This document shows positions 55,226 to 64,000 of a DNA stretch of 64,000 nt, piece by piece. The stretch comes from Macrothele yani. Lineage: Eukaryota > Arthropoda > Arachnida > Araneae > Macrothelidae. The stretch spans positions 35,297,501 through 35,361,500 of the forward strand of contig CM077011.1 in assembly GCA_039090855.1 (NCBI GenBank), read 5' to 3'. Under the pieces are notes generated by a model. That model ran no database searches, was not told where the DNA came from, and saw only the letters and a list, made by a program, of their open reading frames with translations. The number at the start of each line of letters is the position of its first letter. The first letter of the stretch is position 1. A program made the position numbers and the translations under genes.

Positions 55226-55472
55226 CTGATCCTAGGTTTTAAACAACCCTTAGAAATAGGAAGCTAGGAAATTTGGACTAGAGTGCCTGACAGAAAGTCA
55301 CACGGAAGTGAGGAAGAAAGGGGAAAGAAGACGCCCTTATTAATAACTGGGGTCCGACGACTTAAAGTGCCCATTCGACACACTGCGGATATTTAGTTGG
55401 TCGAGCGTTCGTACCTGCCTGGGATAGATCTTGAGACTTTTCAGTGGCAGTTGATTGCTAGGCCATCAGCGG
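55226..55472 (-). mobile_element. SINE-B copy (first of a head-to-head pair)
   Basis: CTTAGAAATAGGAAGCTAGG and AGTTGGTCGAGCGTTCGTAC then a head with missing bases, ending AGGCCATCAGCGG. Confidence 0.8.
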
Positions 55473-55519
55473 TCAGGATATAAAGGAGGTCGGGCTCTGG
55501 ACTGTAGTGTGAGTCGGGC

Positions 55520-55802
55520 CGCGGGTGTCTTAGTGACTAACGTTCATGACTGCTACGGAAAAGTCTCAAGATCGATCCCTGGCAGATACGAACGCTCAAG
55601 CCACTAAATATCCGTCGTGTGTCCGATGGGCACGGTAATCCATCAGACTTCGGTTTTAAACAAGGGTGTTTCTCTCCCTTTCTACCTCGCTTTTGTATGA
55701 ATTTCCGGTCGGGTAATCTAGCCCAAATCTCCTCGCTTCCTACACTTCTTTTAAGACCTGGGGTCAGACACTGCCTTCTTAAAATCCTCTACATATGATT
55801 CC
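55520..55802 (+). mobile_element. SINE-B copy (second of a head-to-head pair)
   Basis: GCGGGTGTCTTAGTGACTAA, B-box AGATCGATCCC, CACTAAATATCCGTCGTGTG, CAAATCTCCTCGCTTCCTAC and ATCCTCTACATATGATTCC. The heads of the two copies face each other across ~47 bp. Confidence 0.85.
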
Positions 55803-56165
55803 AGCTAAAACCGTTTTGCTGGGCCAGCACTATGTTGCCGTTACATGAACCGTCAATAAAATGTTCCGGCTGCCGCCAACAGTTGGCACCCCATTAGTCG
55901 TCATATGCCAGAACAGGGCCATCCGTTATCCATCACAAGCTATGGCTGCCACAAGCGGCCCTTAAGCGACCCTGCCAGTACGTGCCATAAATGAGGGCTA
56001 GCCTAATGTTGTCCGTCAGTGTCTCGGCATTGGCAGCCGGCAATCACGTGACGTAACTGATAGTTTGCCGAATGTTGTCCGTCAATTTCCCAGTAGTAGT
56101 AGTAAAACGAAAAATAGATAATCACAGTTCACCAAAGGCACACACACACAACTGCTTTTTTTCCC
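55803..56165. other. Unassigned, GC-richer
   Basis: Repeated words TGTTGTCCGTCA and GCCAGAACAGGGCC-like text suggest an old element. Loosely similar in wording to 57240-57440. Not identified. Confidence 0.35.
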
Positions 56166-56169
56166 CAAC

Positions 56170-56320
56170 GGAACTCCTACACGATGTCACAGCGCAGAGG
56201 AAATTTCCTCAACAGGTACGGCAAATCACCCGATGGATCTGACTGGCATCGAACCAAGAACTGCTGGTGAGCGAAGCAGATGCTCTAAGCACTAGACTAG
56301 TTTGCTACGCGTGACCGTCC
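56170..56320 (-). mobile_element. tRNA-derived SINE, other family
   Basis: The minus strand has CTAGTCTAGTGCTTAGAGCA (A-box) and TTGGTTCGATGCC (B-box), then a body with GATTTGCCGTACCTG and GAGGAAATTTCCTC, and an A-rich end with CA repeats at 56150. Confidence 0.6.
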
Positions 56321-57120
56321 ACTTGGAGGTGAGCCTCTCTGCTGCGCGATGTGAAACTAAGGGTTTTCTTCTTAATTTCGCAATATTGCGGTTTCGTTTT
56401 CGCAAATGTACGTTTCATATAAATAAAATTTATTTTTTCAACGTAACGATTTTTTGTGTTTACTTTAAGGGAACTTCACTCAGTTTCCGACGAGTGTATC
56501 AACTTAAAGACGTTTTCCAAAGTTTTGTGCTGTCCTTCTGGTATTGAAAGGAGATTGTTTAATTAATATATTTACACATTCATGTCACATTCTGTTACAT
56601 TTTTAACGTTGTATCTTTCTTCCAACGGTCTGAAGCTACATTTGTTCTAAATAGGAATGATATTTTAATTTACTTCCGGTTATTTTTAGCAGCGAATTCT
56701 TCCAATCTTGTGTAATCAACGCATGAATGAGTACATTATACTCACATAGCGTTTTCTTTTTCTTCAAATACTAGATAATTTTGTAACGAAAATATCAATT
56801 TTGTACTCGTGTAATTCTTATTTTTTTCCAACAACGATTTTTTTTTATTTCTTTATGGTACTACTGTTTGAAGCGGTTTAGTATATGAAGATTATGCAGA
56901 AATCATTCCTTGTTATTCATGGGAATGGAGTGAGTGTGCTTCATGGCTGTTTGTATTCTCAATTCTTCGTGTGTCAGTGCAGAAATTTTGCTACGAAATG
57001 AGTTTCTATAAATACAAGAGATTAATTGACTATTTCTTACAGTTCATTAATTATTTATATAATTTTTCTCCGACAGTAATCTTCGTCGACGCGGCATTTC
57101 ACTAAGAAATTAATCTCTCT
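56321..57120. other. Intergenic
   Basis: AT-rich, no supported features. Confidence 0.4.
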
Positions 57121-57480
57121 ACATATGGCTTTTTCTTTTTTTTTAACATCCACTAAAGCAACACGATGGCGAGGGCGTCGTCTTCAACTAACTGGTACCA
57201 CAAAAGACTGTGCACGTGTTGCTTCAACGCATGCGCAGTCCCACAGCTTCCACCTCCTGTTGGGGTTGGCTTCGGTTGCCAGCTATGGGCCATTAGTGGC
57301 ACTTGCGTGGAATCCCGTAGTTCACGGCGACGCAGCAGGGCCGTCAATGGCTGCCGACTAATGGCGCTGCCACCAACGGATCGCTACCGTACCGTCAGTG
57401 GCAGATATCTGCCAGCAGTGACCCATCACTGCCAGCTGGTGGCCAGCAGTTTTCCAACACTTCTGCTTTTGCTGTGATCT
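57121..57480. other. GC-rich patch with overlapping frames on both strands
   Basis: Frames of 64-103 codons open on both strands. Words GGCCATTAGTGGCACT, GCCGACTAATGGCGC and TGGCAGATATCTGCCAGCA recur in direct and inverted form, more like a fold-back element than an exon. Not identified. Confidence 0.35.
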
Positions 57481-57826
57481 GATCTGTGGTGTTAGTTGGG
57501 AAAGACATAGCTGGCAACAATCAAAAGAAAGGGGTGCAAAAAAAACACACACACAAAAGTTGACGAAATCATTGGAACAAGAAACAAAACAAATATAGGC
57601 TAACTGGTGAAAGGACTAGGAAAGGTGAAAATTAGGTTGAACAGAAATCCAAGAGAAAGGAAAAAGTAAAGCGCTCCAAGAAGACGTTTGAAAGAAGAAA
57701 ATGAAACAAATTCAGAAGACGTCTGAAGGAAGAAGAAAATGAAACAGAGTCAGAAGACGACGAAGATGTCTTGTGTTTAATGTGTCTTAAGCCATATGTA
57801 GCCCCCAAACCTGGAAAAGTTTGAAT
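57481..57826. other. Intergenic, purine-rich
   Basis: Imperfect repeat of GACGTCTGAAGGAAGAAGAA and AGACGTTTGAAAGAAGAAAA. No gene. Confidence 0.4.
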
Positions 57827-57837
57827 TTTTTTTTTTT

Positions 57838-58053
57838 TTTTTTTTATTGGAGGTTTAACGACCACCGTGAGCAACTCAATGGGCTATAAGCAGTCGCCCG
57901 TCCCTAATTTAGGGTCACTGGTTCCAGGGAAGGGAGAGAGCCAGTGCCGTAAGACAAACACAACATCCATGCCTGACCAGGATTCGAACCCAGACCCCTT
58001 ACGGACGAATGATCAGAGGCCAGCGCCTTAGACCACTGCGCCACCGGGGCGGC
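57838..58053 (-). mobile_element. SINE-A copy, full length, TSD AAGTTTGAATT
   Basis: Complete element. 11-bp target duplication at 57827-57837 and 58054-58064. Confidence 0.95.
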
Positions 58054-58064
58054 AAGTTTGAATT

Positions 58065-58887
58065 CAATACATTTGCTGCAGAAAGTGAGCTCATCTATAT
58101 TCCGGAAACTGCAGTTCAACGTACGTGAGCGTCCTATACAAATTAGATGTTGAGATTTTACCAACATCTGATTCGTATTGGAATCTCACGTATGATTAAC
58201 ATTAAAATTCGTCTTGGACGCTCACAATGTAATTAGTATTAAAATTTTTAAATAACCAGCTTTCAAGAGAAGCATTGACGACCCACAGTAGTTTATTACA
58301 AACCACTTTTCTTTCATAATGTTAAGCATAAGAATTATTATTTGAGCTTAATAAGGAATGTTTGCTTAAAGTTTTAGTTAACTGTATCAAGCTGTCCATA
58401 GTAGTATTAACTTGCCCAATTAGAAGTATCAATTTGCCCTAGGGCAGAGTGGGCAAACTGAGACGTATCGACTTGGCCAACTAAACAGACTTCATGGATT
58501 TCTGATTCCAATCTCATAACTTTTGATGGACTACATCAAAAGACGAGCACTAAAGTATAATTTCGTGATCTTTTAAATATTCTTAAATCGATAAAAAACA
58601 CTATAAAAATTAAAAACCGAGAAGCGTATCAATTTGTTGTCTCCACTATTTTTTTATATAAAGTTTTTCAGTAATAATGAAATTTTAAAATTATTATCGC
58701 TCACCTGTCGGGAAGAGGGTACACGCGTCCGCGTCTAAATGTTTTTCAGAAAATTTATGCCTTCCTTGTTAGTACAAACTTTTGTTAAACGATGGAAAAA
58801 AAAAACTGAAAACTACTTTTCGAAAGGACTAAATTATGGGAAAACTTAGGTTAATCGATTCAATATACACAGTTGCATGAAAATAAT
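58065..58887. other. Intergenic, nothing recognised
   Basis: AT-rich. The words AACTTGCCCAATTAGAAGTA and TCGACTTGGCCAACTAAACA in 58390-58500 suggest a decayed short element. Confidence 0.4.
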
Positions 58888-58889
58888 AA

Positions 58890-60100
58890 ATATGACCTCC
58901 CCCCCGAATCATAGTGTACCCACCCAGACGCGTCATAGAGTGCACGTAAGAAGGTCGACCACGCCGAGATGTAAGCGGCTGGCAAGGGCAGACGAGCCAT
59001 AGTGCGTAACGTGAGCACAATGGGAAGAGGTAGTGATTTGACGGACGTTCAAGAAGGAATGATCATCGGCTAACGCGCCAAGGGTGGAAGCATGTCAGAA
59101 ACAGCAGACTTCGTGCGCTATCCGCGAGGTGCTGTAGTAAGGGTGTGCCACAAAAGGACCGTTGGCACACCGAGTACCTCCAACGTCATAACTGTCGAGC
59201 TCCGAACGTAATCGACTCCAGAGGAGAACGTTGCCTTCGTCGACTGGTAAAGGGAAATCGACACGTAACAGTGCAGCAATTGACCATGCAAATGAACTCC
59301 GAGGCACCCAGGTACGTGTCCCCGACAACAGTAGAGCGAACCCTGTTACGCATGGGGTCTCTGGAATCGACGCTACGTCAAGCCTCCCATTTGAACATAG
59401 GTCCATCGGCAACGATGCCTGTGGTTCGCATGGCACTACCGTCATTAGACAGTGGAAGAGTGGAAAAAGGTTGCCTTCTCCGGCAAATCGAGGTTTCTAC
59501 TCCAAAGAAGTGACGCGCGGTGGCGGATATGACGTCAGACACACGAGAACCAACACCCGGTCACGCTTTTCGGTCGAATACAAGCCGGTGGTGGTAATGT
59601 GCATGTCTGGGGGATGTTTTCCTGGTATGACGTGCGACCGCTGGTACCAACCATTGAATTGGTACCTGAACGCCAATGGCTACTTGTCCATCCTCGCTGA
59701 CCACATTCATCCCTTCATCCTCGCCGAATACATACATTCTTCATGTTACCTTGATGCTGATGGTGTCTACCAAGAGAAGAATTCGCCCTGCCACGTCACT
59801 AAGAGGTTGCGTGACTGGTTCTAGGAACACGACAGCGATGTATCCGTTTTACCTTCGCCGGCGAAATCGCCCTGCCTCAATCGAATAGAGCACTTGTGGG
59901 ACTATTTGGATCGACAGGTTCGGCGTGACGACAGAGAACTACGTCATCTCCGGGAACTCCGTGATCTGCTGCAGTCCAAATGGGCACGTTTGCCTCGGGC
60001 AACCTTCCAGGGCCTCCTAATAATGGGGAATTAACCACCTTTCGCCGATGTCACCCAGGCCAAAGGTGGTTATTCCCATGATTAGGTAGGTGGTCATATT
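58890..60100 (+). mobile_element. Tc1-like transposon (Tc1-B)
   Basis: Left end ATATGACCTCC and right end GGTGGTCATAT (60090-60100) form imperfect inverted repeats with the GACCACC core of Tc1-A and Tc1-C. About 1.21 kb with a dead transposase inside. Confidence 0.82.
59020..60033 (+). pseudogene. Tc1-B transposase, catalytically dead
   Basis: Starts MGRGSDLTDVQEGMIIG (59020), then a stop. The helix-turn-helix GGSMSETADFVRYPRGAVVR is recognisable. The first catalytic motif reads FSGKSRF instead of FSDESRF (~59480). The second reads QEKNSPCH instead of QDNAPCH (~59780). The third keeps E (LNRIEHLWDYLDR, ~59890). Two of three catalytic residues are therefore replaced, on top of frameshifts. 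The C-terminus ATFQGLLIMGN stops at 60033. Confidence 0.87.
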
Positions 60101-60214
60101 ATTCTGATACGATCGTGTAAATATGGACGTTAGTTAAGAAGCATATGTTGATCTCTTAACCACTACTGTACATACAGTAGTTTTTGAAGACTCGCCGTTA
60201 TTGTCATTTACTCT

Positions 60215-60745
60215 CTTTACACCGCCACTCTGTCTTACCGTCAGAAAAGCATATGGAATCAACGTTGACGGTTTAATGAGGTTCGACTATACATGGACAA
60301 AGGTACGAAAATAAATTACGAGACTTACTTAAACACCCTAAGGCGGTTGAAACAAAGAATCAGTCTTGTCCGACAGGTAAAAAGACACATGCTTCTTCAA
60401 TATGATAATGGCAGATCCCACACTAGTGAGGTAGCTGCACACCCTACCTACAGCCAGATTTTGGCATATAGTCTGTCCTCACGTTGTTTAAACATTTCAA
60501 AGGAAATCATTTATCATGTGATGATAAAGCTCAAGGTGCTACAAGGGAAAGGGTTTCCGAAACAGCGGAAAGTTCTGCAGAGATGGATTCGAAAAACCTG
60601 TTGAGCGCTGGCAGCGTTGTATCGAACGAAAGAAAGGCCACGGTGGGGGAAATAAAGTACAAAAACAAATTGCACGTTTTGAGCTACATTATTTATTTCG
60701 ATACTTTATCTGGGAGTGAAGTTACGTACATCTAGGCATTACTTT
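60215..60745 (+). pseudogene. mariner-family transposase C-terminal fragment (mariner-B)
   Basis: MDKGTKINYETYLNTLRRLK and MLLQYDNGRSHTS carry the mariner second catalytic block (D kept in YDN). After frame changes LFKHFKGNHLSCDDKAQG and VERWQRCIERKKGHGGG follow, the usual C-terminal motifs. The YSPDLAPSD block is unrecognisable. The N-terminal half is missing. Confidence 0.78.
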
Positions 60746-60954
60746 GCGATTACTCTGTGCGTTTACTTCCCGATGCAACTAGTAGCAACTGCATTTACGA
60801 AATCAAAATACAACAGGGTCTTGATTAGAAATCGGGCTGCGTTAAAAGAATATCTCTAATACTGAAAGAGTGAAGACATATTCAAACAAAAAATTCAAAT
60901 TTAAGCCTTCAAAAGGAAACATTTTGCTCCAGGAAAAGCTGAAAAAGGCATGAA

Positions 60955-61756
60955 CAAATTAGTAAAATCATGCAATGCATTGATTATAATACGCTTTCCA
61001 ACATACCAGAAATCATTTCTCAAGTTATTACTCAAGTTATGAGGATGATGGCTGTGGAATAAATCTCGGTCCTGTTTCCTGACCTTTGATCCCATTTCGA
61101 TTATATTTAACAGAACCAGTTCAGTATACCTCCGAAATAACATGATTAAGTTTTGTCGCAATCGTAGCATTTTTACGTAAGTTAGGATGCATAAGGGCTA
61201 TGGAATAGATTCCACTCCTGTGTCCTAACACTGGACCCCATTTCGCCCATTTTAAATAGGGTTCGTCCCCAGGAGGTCCCCTACCACCTACTAAAATTTA
61301 ATCGAAATCGAACCATTTTTACTCACGTTATGACGCATAAAGGCAATGGAATGCATCCCGCTCCTATGTCCTGACCTTTTACCCCACTTCACCAATTTTC
61401 AATAGAGTTCATTCCCAGGTGGTCCCCTGCAATATACTAAACTTTCATCGACATCGAATTTCAATAGAGTTCATTCCCAGGTGGTCCCCTGCAATATACT
61501 AAACTTTCATCGACATCGAACCATATTTACGCAAGTTATGACGCATAAGGGCAATGGAATGAATCCCGCTCCTACAATGTGACCTTTGACCCCATTTCGT
61601 CCATTTTCAATAGGGTTCGTCCCCAGGTGGTTCCCTACCACATACTAAAATTTCATCGAAATTGGACCATTTTTACACGAGTTATCGTGCCGACAGACGG
61701 ACGGACAGACAAAGCTGGAGCATATACGCTTCTTCAACCTACGGTTGGAAAGCGTA
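60955..61756 (+). mobile_element. THR tandem-repeat element, complete
   Basis: The best complete copy. The outer flank TTAGTAAAATCATGCAATGC precedes TACGCTTTCCAAC at 60990, then comes a divergent unit, about four ~146-bp units and GTGCCGACAGACGGACGGAC. The terminal hairpin TACGCTTCTTCAACC/GGTTGGAAAGCGTA ends at 61756. The 13-mer at the left is the exact inverse of the last 13 bases. A perfect 62-bp internal duplication lies at 61397-61520. Confidence 0.92.
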
Positions 61757-62287
61757 ATAAATGATTCATGACTGCAGCTATTCTATGCACGAAAATATTT
61801 TCAAATCCCACGTTTAGAAGCGAAAATATAATTTCAATTGAAAGCACACTGAGTAGCAAATTTATTAGGAAAATCTACTGTGTAGTTAGTGTGTTGGACT
61901 GCTTTTTGCCTAAAGGGCAACAGCATTCAATGCAGCATTGAATCTACCAAGGTTTTGGTACATTCTGGCTGAACACTAACCCACACGTGTTAAGTGGCAT
62001 CTTCTGATTCTCGCAGACTGGACCAGCAGTGGATTCAGTCTGATGCCCAGTTAGACTTCGTCCCACGCATGCTCAAAGAGATGAAAGTCTAGGGGAAGAT
62101 TTCGCTAATGAAACAGGGGAAAAAGTTACCATATTTGTGAAACAATTCTGTAAAAATGTGAGCATTGTGGCATGATGAATTTTTGCCTGCTGGAGAGATA
62201 AACCCCACGGTTAGAGCTCGAGCTATGGCTAGACGACACCGCAATCAATAATATGTATATACACAGATGAAACATTACATTATGGCC
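61757..62287. other. Intergenic, nothing recognised
   Basis: Some wording (CTGGACCAGCAGTGGATTCA, TCAAAGAGATGAAAGTCTAG) hints at another decayed Tc1 3' end, but too weak to annotate. Confidence 0.35.
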
Positions 62288-63424
62288 ATATGACCACCTA
62301 CCTAATAAGCTGTAGGATCCCTCTGTAGCCCTGAAAACAGCGGCTACTCGGTGATGCATCGATTCCATGAGGTGGCGATAGGTATCCTGGGATACCTGTT
62401 ACCACAATGTCAACAGCAGGTCCTCTAGTTCCCGTACATTTCAGAGTGGTAGTGATTTAGCGCGAACACGCTTTTCCAAGTCGAACCACAAATGTTTGAT
62501 TGGGTTCATGTCAGGTGAATTTGGAGACTAGGGCATTAACAGAAAGCAACCAGCATGTTCCTCGAACCACTCCTTGACCATCATGACAGTGTGACATGGA
62601 GCATTATCCTCTTGGTAATAGCCATTACCGGCAGGGAACACAGTTGCCATGAATGGGTGAACTTGGTACGCAATGATGTCCAGATACCTGACAACTGTCA
62701 CGGATTGTGCTATTGGGATAATGGGGCGTAAAGTGTCCAAGGAAAGTATCGCCCACAGCATAACACCGCCGCCGGCCTGTTTCCGCCCAACAGTGCATCC
62801 AGGTCTCCGTTGGAGATCAGCGTATCTGCACTCGACCGTCTACGTGATGCACCAGTAATCTTGATTCGTGAGACCAGGCCACTTCATCCACGGTCCAATC
62901 TCGACGCTCTTGAGCCCATTTCACGCGTTGTTGGCGATGACGTGCAGTGAGCATGAGGACCCTGTCGGGTCTTCGGGTACGTGGGCCCATGCGCAGAAGG
63001 TTGCGATGAACTGTGTGCTGTGACACATTGCCCTGATCACCACTCTTGTAGCTGCGGGTGATTTATGGTCCTGCGGTCGCTGTGAATAATGCGCGACAGT
63101 CTCCGCTCCCCTCTGGCATCAACAAGTTGCGGATGAAGGTTCGTCGCTTGGCCATCTGTGCACCATTTTTGATACGTACTCACTACAGTGGCATGTTAAC
63201 AACCCACAAGCCGCGCCGTTTCCGAGATCGTAATTCTGAGGCGCCGTATGACCACAAAAATTGTCCCCCAAAAAAAATTGTCGACAAACCGGCAGCTTTT
63301 CCCATTCTGACTCCAAACACTCTACTAACTGAAAGCCGTTGTCTATATACTGCTCTGTGAACTTCACCTACGAAGCCGTTCGCGCTTCAAGCGCGCTCAT
63401 TTCTCTAGGCCGGGGGTGGTCAGA
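62288..63424 (-). mobile_element. Tc1-like transposon (Tc1-C)
   Basis: Left end ATATGACCACCTACCTAAT (62288) and right end GGGGGTGGTCAGA (63412-63424) are imperfect inverted repeats of the same family as Tc1-A and Tc1-B. Confidence 0.82.
62450..63400 (-). pseudogene. Tc1-C transposase, catalytically dead
   Basis: Across frames on the minus strand: RLVECLESEWEKLPVCRQF-type N-terminus, HTVHRNLLRMGPRTRRPDRV, RHRQQRVKWAQERRDWT, then the first catalytic motif read as WSHESRLLVHHVDGR (D to H, ~62870). Next come YQEDNAPCHTVMMVKEWFEE (second D kept, ~62600) and SPDMNPIKHLWFDLEKRVRA (E to K, ~62495). Two of three catalytic residues are changed. Frame breaks occur near 63100, 62800 and 62530. Confidence 0.87.
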
Positions 63425-63621
63425 CACAGAGCGTCAAATAATTTTTAAGACTGGCGCTAGATTTCAGTCTACGGTGGCGCCACCAGTGTAATTGCGAATG
63501 CGTTATAAACCGGGACCATCTGCTTGCTTTCTGCCAAAAGTACTGCGCAGTTGTTAAAGTAACTGAAACGAAACGGCCGTTCATTAGAGAAGTCAAATTT
63601 TTTTCATGTTGAATTATTAAG

Positions 63622-64000
63622 ATGGAACAAAGGGCTGTTATTAAATTTAACGCAAAACTTGGTAAAAGTGCCTCGGAAACGTACCAAATGATGAAACAAG
63701 TTTACGGTGAGTTTTGTTTAAGTAGATCAAATGTTTTCCTGTGGCACAAACGTTTTTTGGACGGAAGAGGGACGCTAGAAGATGATAAGCATACCGGAAG
63801 ACCAAGTTCATCTAGGACACCTGAGATTATTGAAAAAGTGCGTGATTTCGTGGCAAACAATCGATGTGCGTCACTAAGAAAGGTGGAAGAGACTTTAAAC
63901 ATCAACAAAGAAACGATTCGAACCATCCTGTATGAAGATTTGGGCAAAACAAAAGTCTGTGCTAAATTTGTTCCACACACGTTAACGAATGAACAAAAAC
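63622..64000 (+). CDS. mariner-family transposase, N-terminal part, open at window end (mariner-C)
   Basis: The ATG at 63622 opens MEQRAVIKFNAKLGKSASET and stays open for 126 codons to the window edge, with no stop. Visible: the first helix-turn-helix (SETYQMMKQVYGEFCLSRSN), the GRP linker (DDKHTGRPSSSRTPE), the second helix-turn-helix (ASLRKVEETLNINKETIRTI) and the conserved DLGKTKVCAKFVPHTLTNEQ before the catalytic core. The only uninterrupted transposase N-terminus in the window. The leader (63540-63621) shares ACTGCGCAGTTGTT with mariner-A. The catalytic half lies outside. Confidence 0.88.
   Translation, partial: MEQRAVIKFNAKLGKSASETYQMMKQVYGEFCLSRSNVFLWHKRFLDGRGTLEDDKHTGRPSSSRTPEIIEKVRDFVANNRCASLRKVEETLNINKETIRTILYEDLGKTKVCAKFVPHTLTNEQK

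Noticed and set aside
57125..57477. Host exon in the GC-rich patch
   Set aside because: Frames open on both strands, internal repetition, no splice context or domain.

Overview
This is a stretch of eukaryotic, probably invertebrate and perhaps chelicerate, nuclear DNA. It is AT-rich and contains no host gene that I can support, apart from one candidate first exon at 20323-20392. Nearly everything recognisable is transposable element (TE) material: Tc1/mariner and pogo/Tigger DNA transposons, an RTE-type LINE, a jockey-like LINE remnant, a Penelope-like retroelement (PLE), tRNA-derived SINEs, foldbacks and satellites. The animal assignment follows from the element mix (RTE LINE with a TGATG-type 3' tail, PLE with an N-terminal GIY-YIG domain, many Tc1/mariner copies, tRNA-derived SINEs). 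The chelicerate guess is inference only.

Layout. 1-9.7 kb: Tc1 relics at 1659-2627 and 4204-5045, a 157-bp-arm palindrome built around a LINE scrap (3875-4203), an AT-rich minisatellite field (5.05-6.2 kb), and SINEs including a tandem SINE array (8576-9440). 10.3-17.2 kb: a Tc1 copy with terminal repeats (10370-11543), a 5'-truncated RTE LINE (13461-14392) and a TA-flanked Tigger element (14950-17237). 18-26.5 kb: a tandem-repeat mobile element (18320-18872), the candidate exon, a mariner pseudogene abutting a Tc1 pseudogene (22055-23670) and a higher-order satellite (25739-26480). 27-36 kb: a purine tract, a jockey-like LINE remnant, SINEs, a 3' piece of the PLE (31870-32785) and a full-length RTE LINE with an 11-bp target duplication (32838-36017). 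36-44 kb: a nine-unit ~152-bp tandem array ending in a hairpin, plus old Tc1 and RTE fragments. 44.4-49.3 kb: the PLE, the most interesting object. 49.4-64 kb: three more tandem-repeat mobile elements, SINEs, two Tc1 copies with eroded catalytic residues, a mariner remnant, and the start of an open mariner transposase frame cut by the window end.

Relations between parts. SINE-A copies have clean target duplications and sit inside older elements, which gives relative ages (SINE-A entered a Tc1 relic at 4723 and a tandem-repeat element at 52046). The PLE carries an N-terminal zinc-finger/GIY-YIG endonuclease, a CxC linker and a C-terminal reverse transcriptase, the order described for the Naiad clade. 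Its zinc-finger/endonuclease region has no AUG downstream of an in-frame UGA at 48605-48607, so it reads only through that codon. Published spider and clam Naiads encode selenoproteins, so this UGA is worth testing. Names such as SINE-A, SINE-B, THR and U are labels for this annotation, not database names. Boundaries are by eye and may be off by a few bases.
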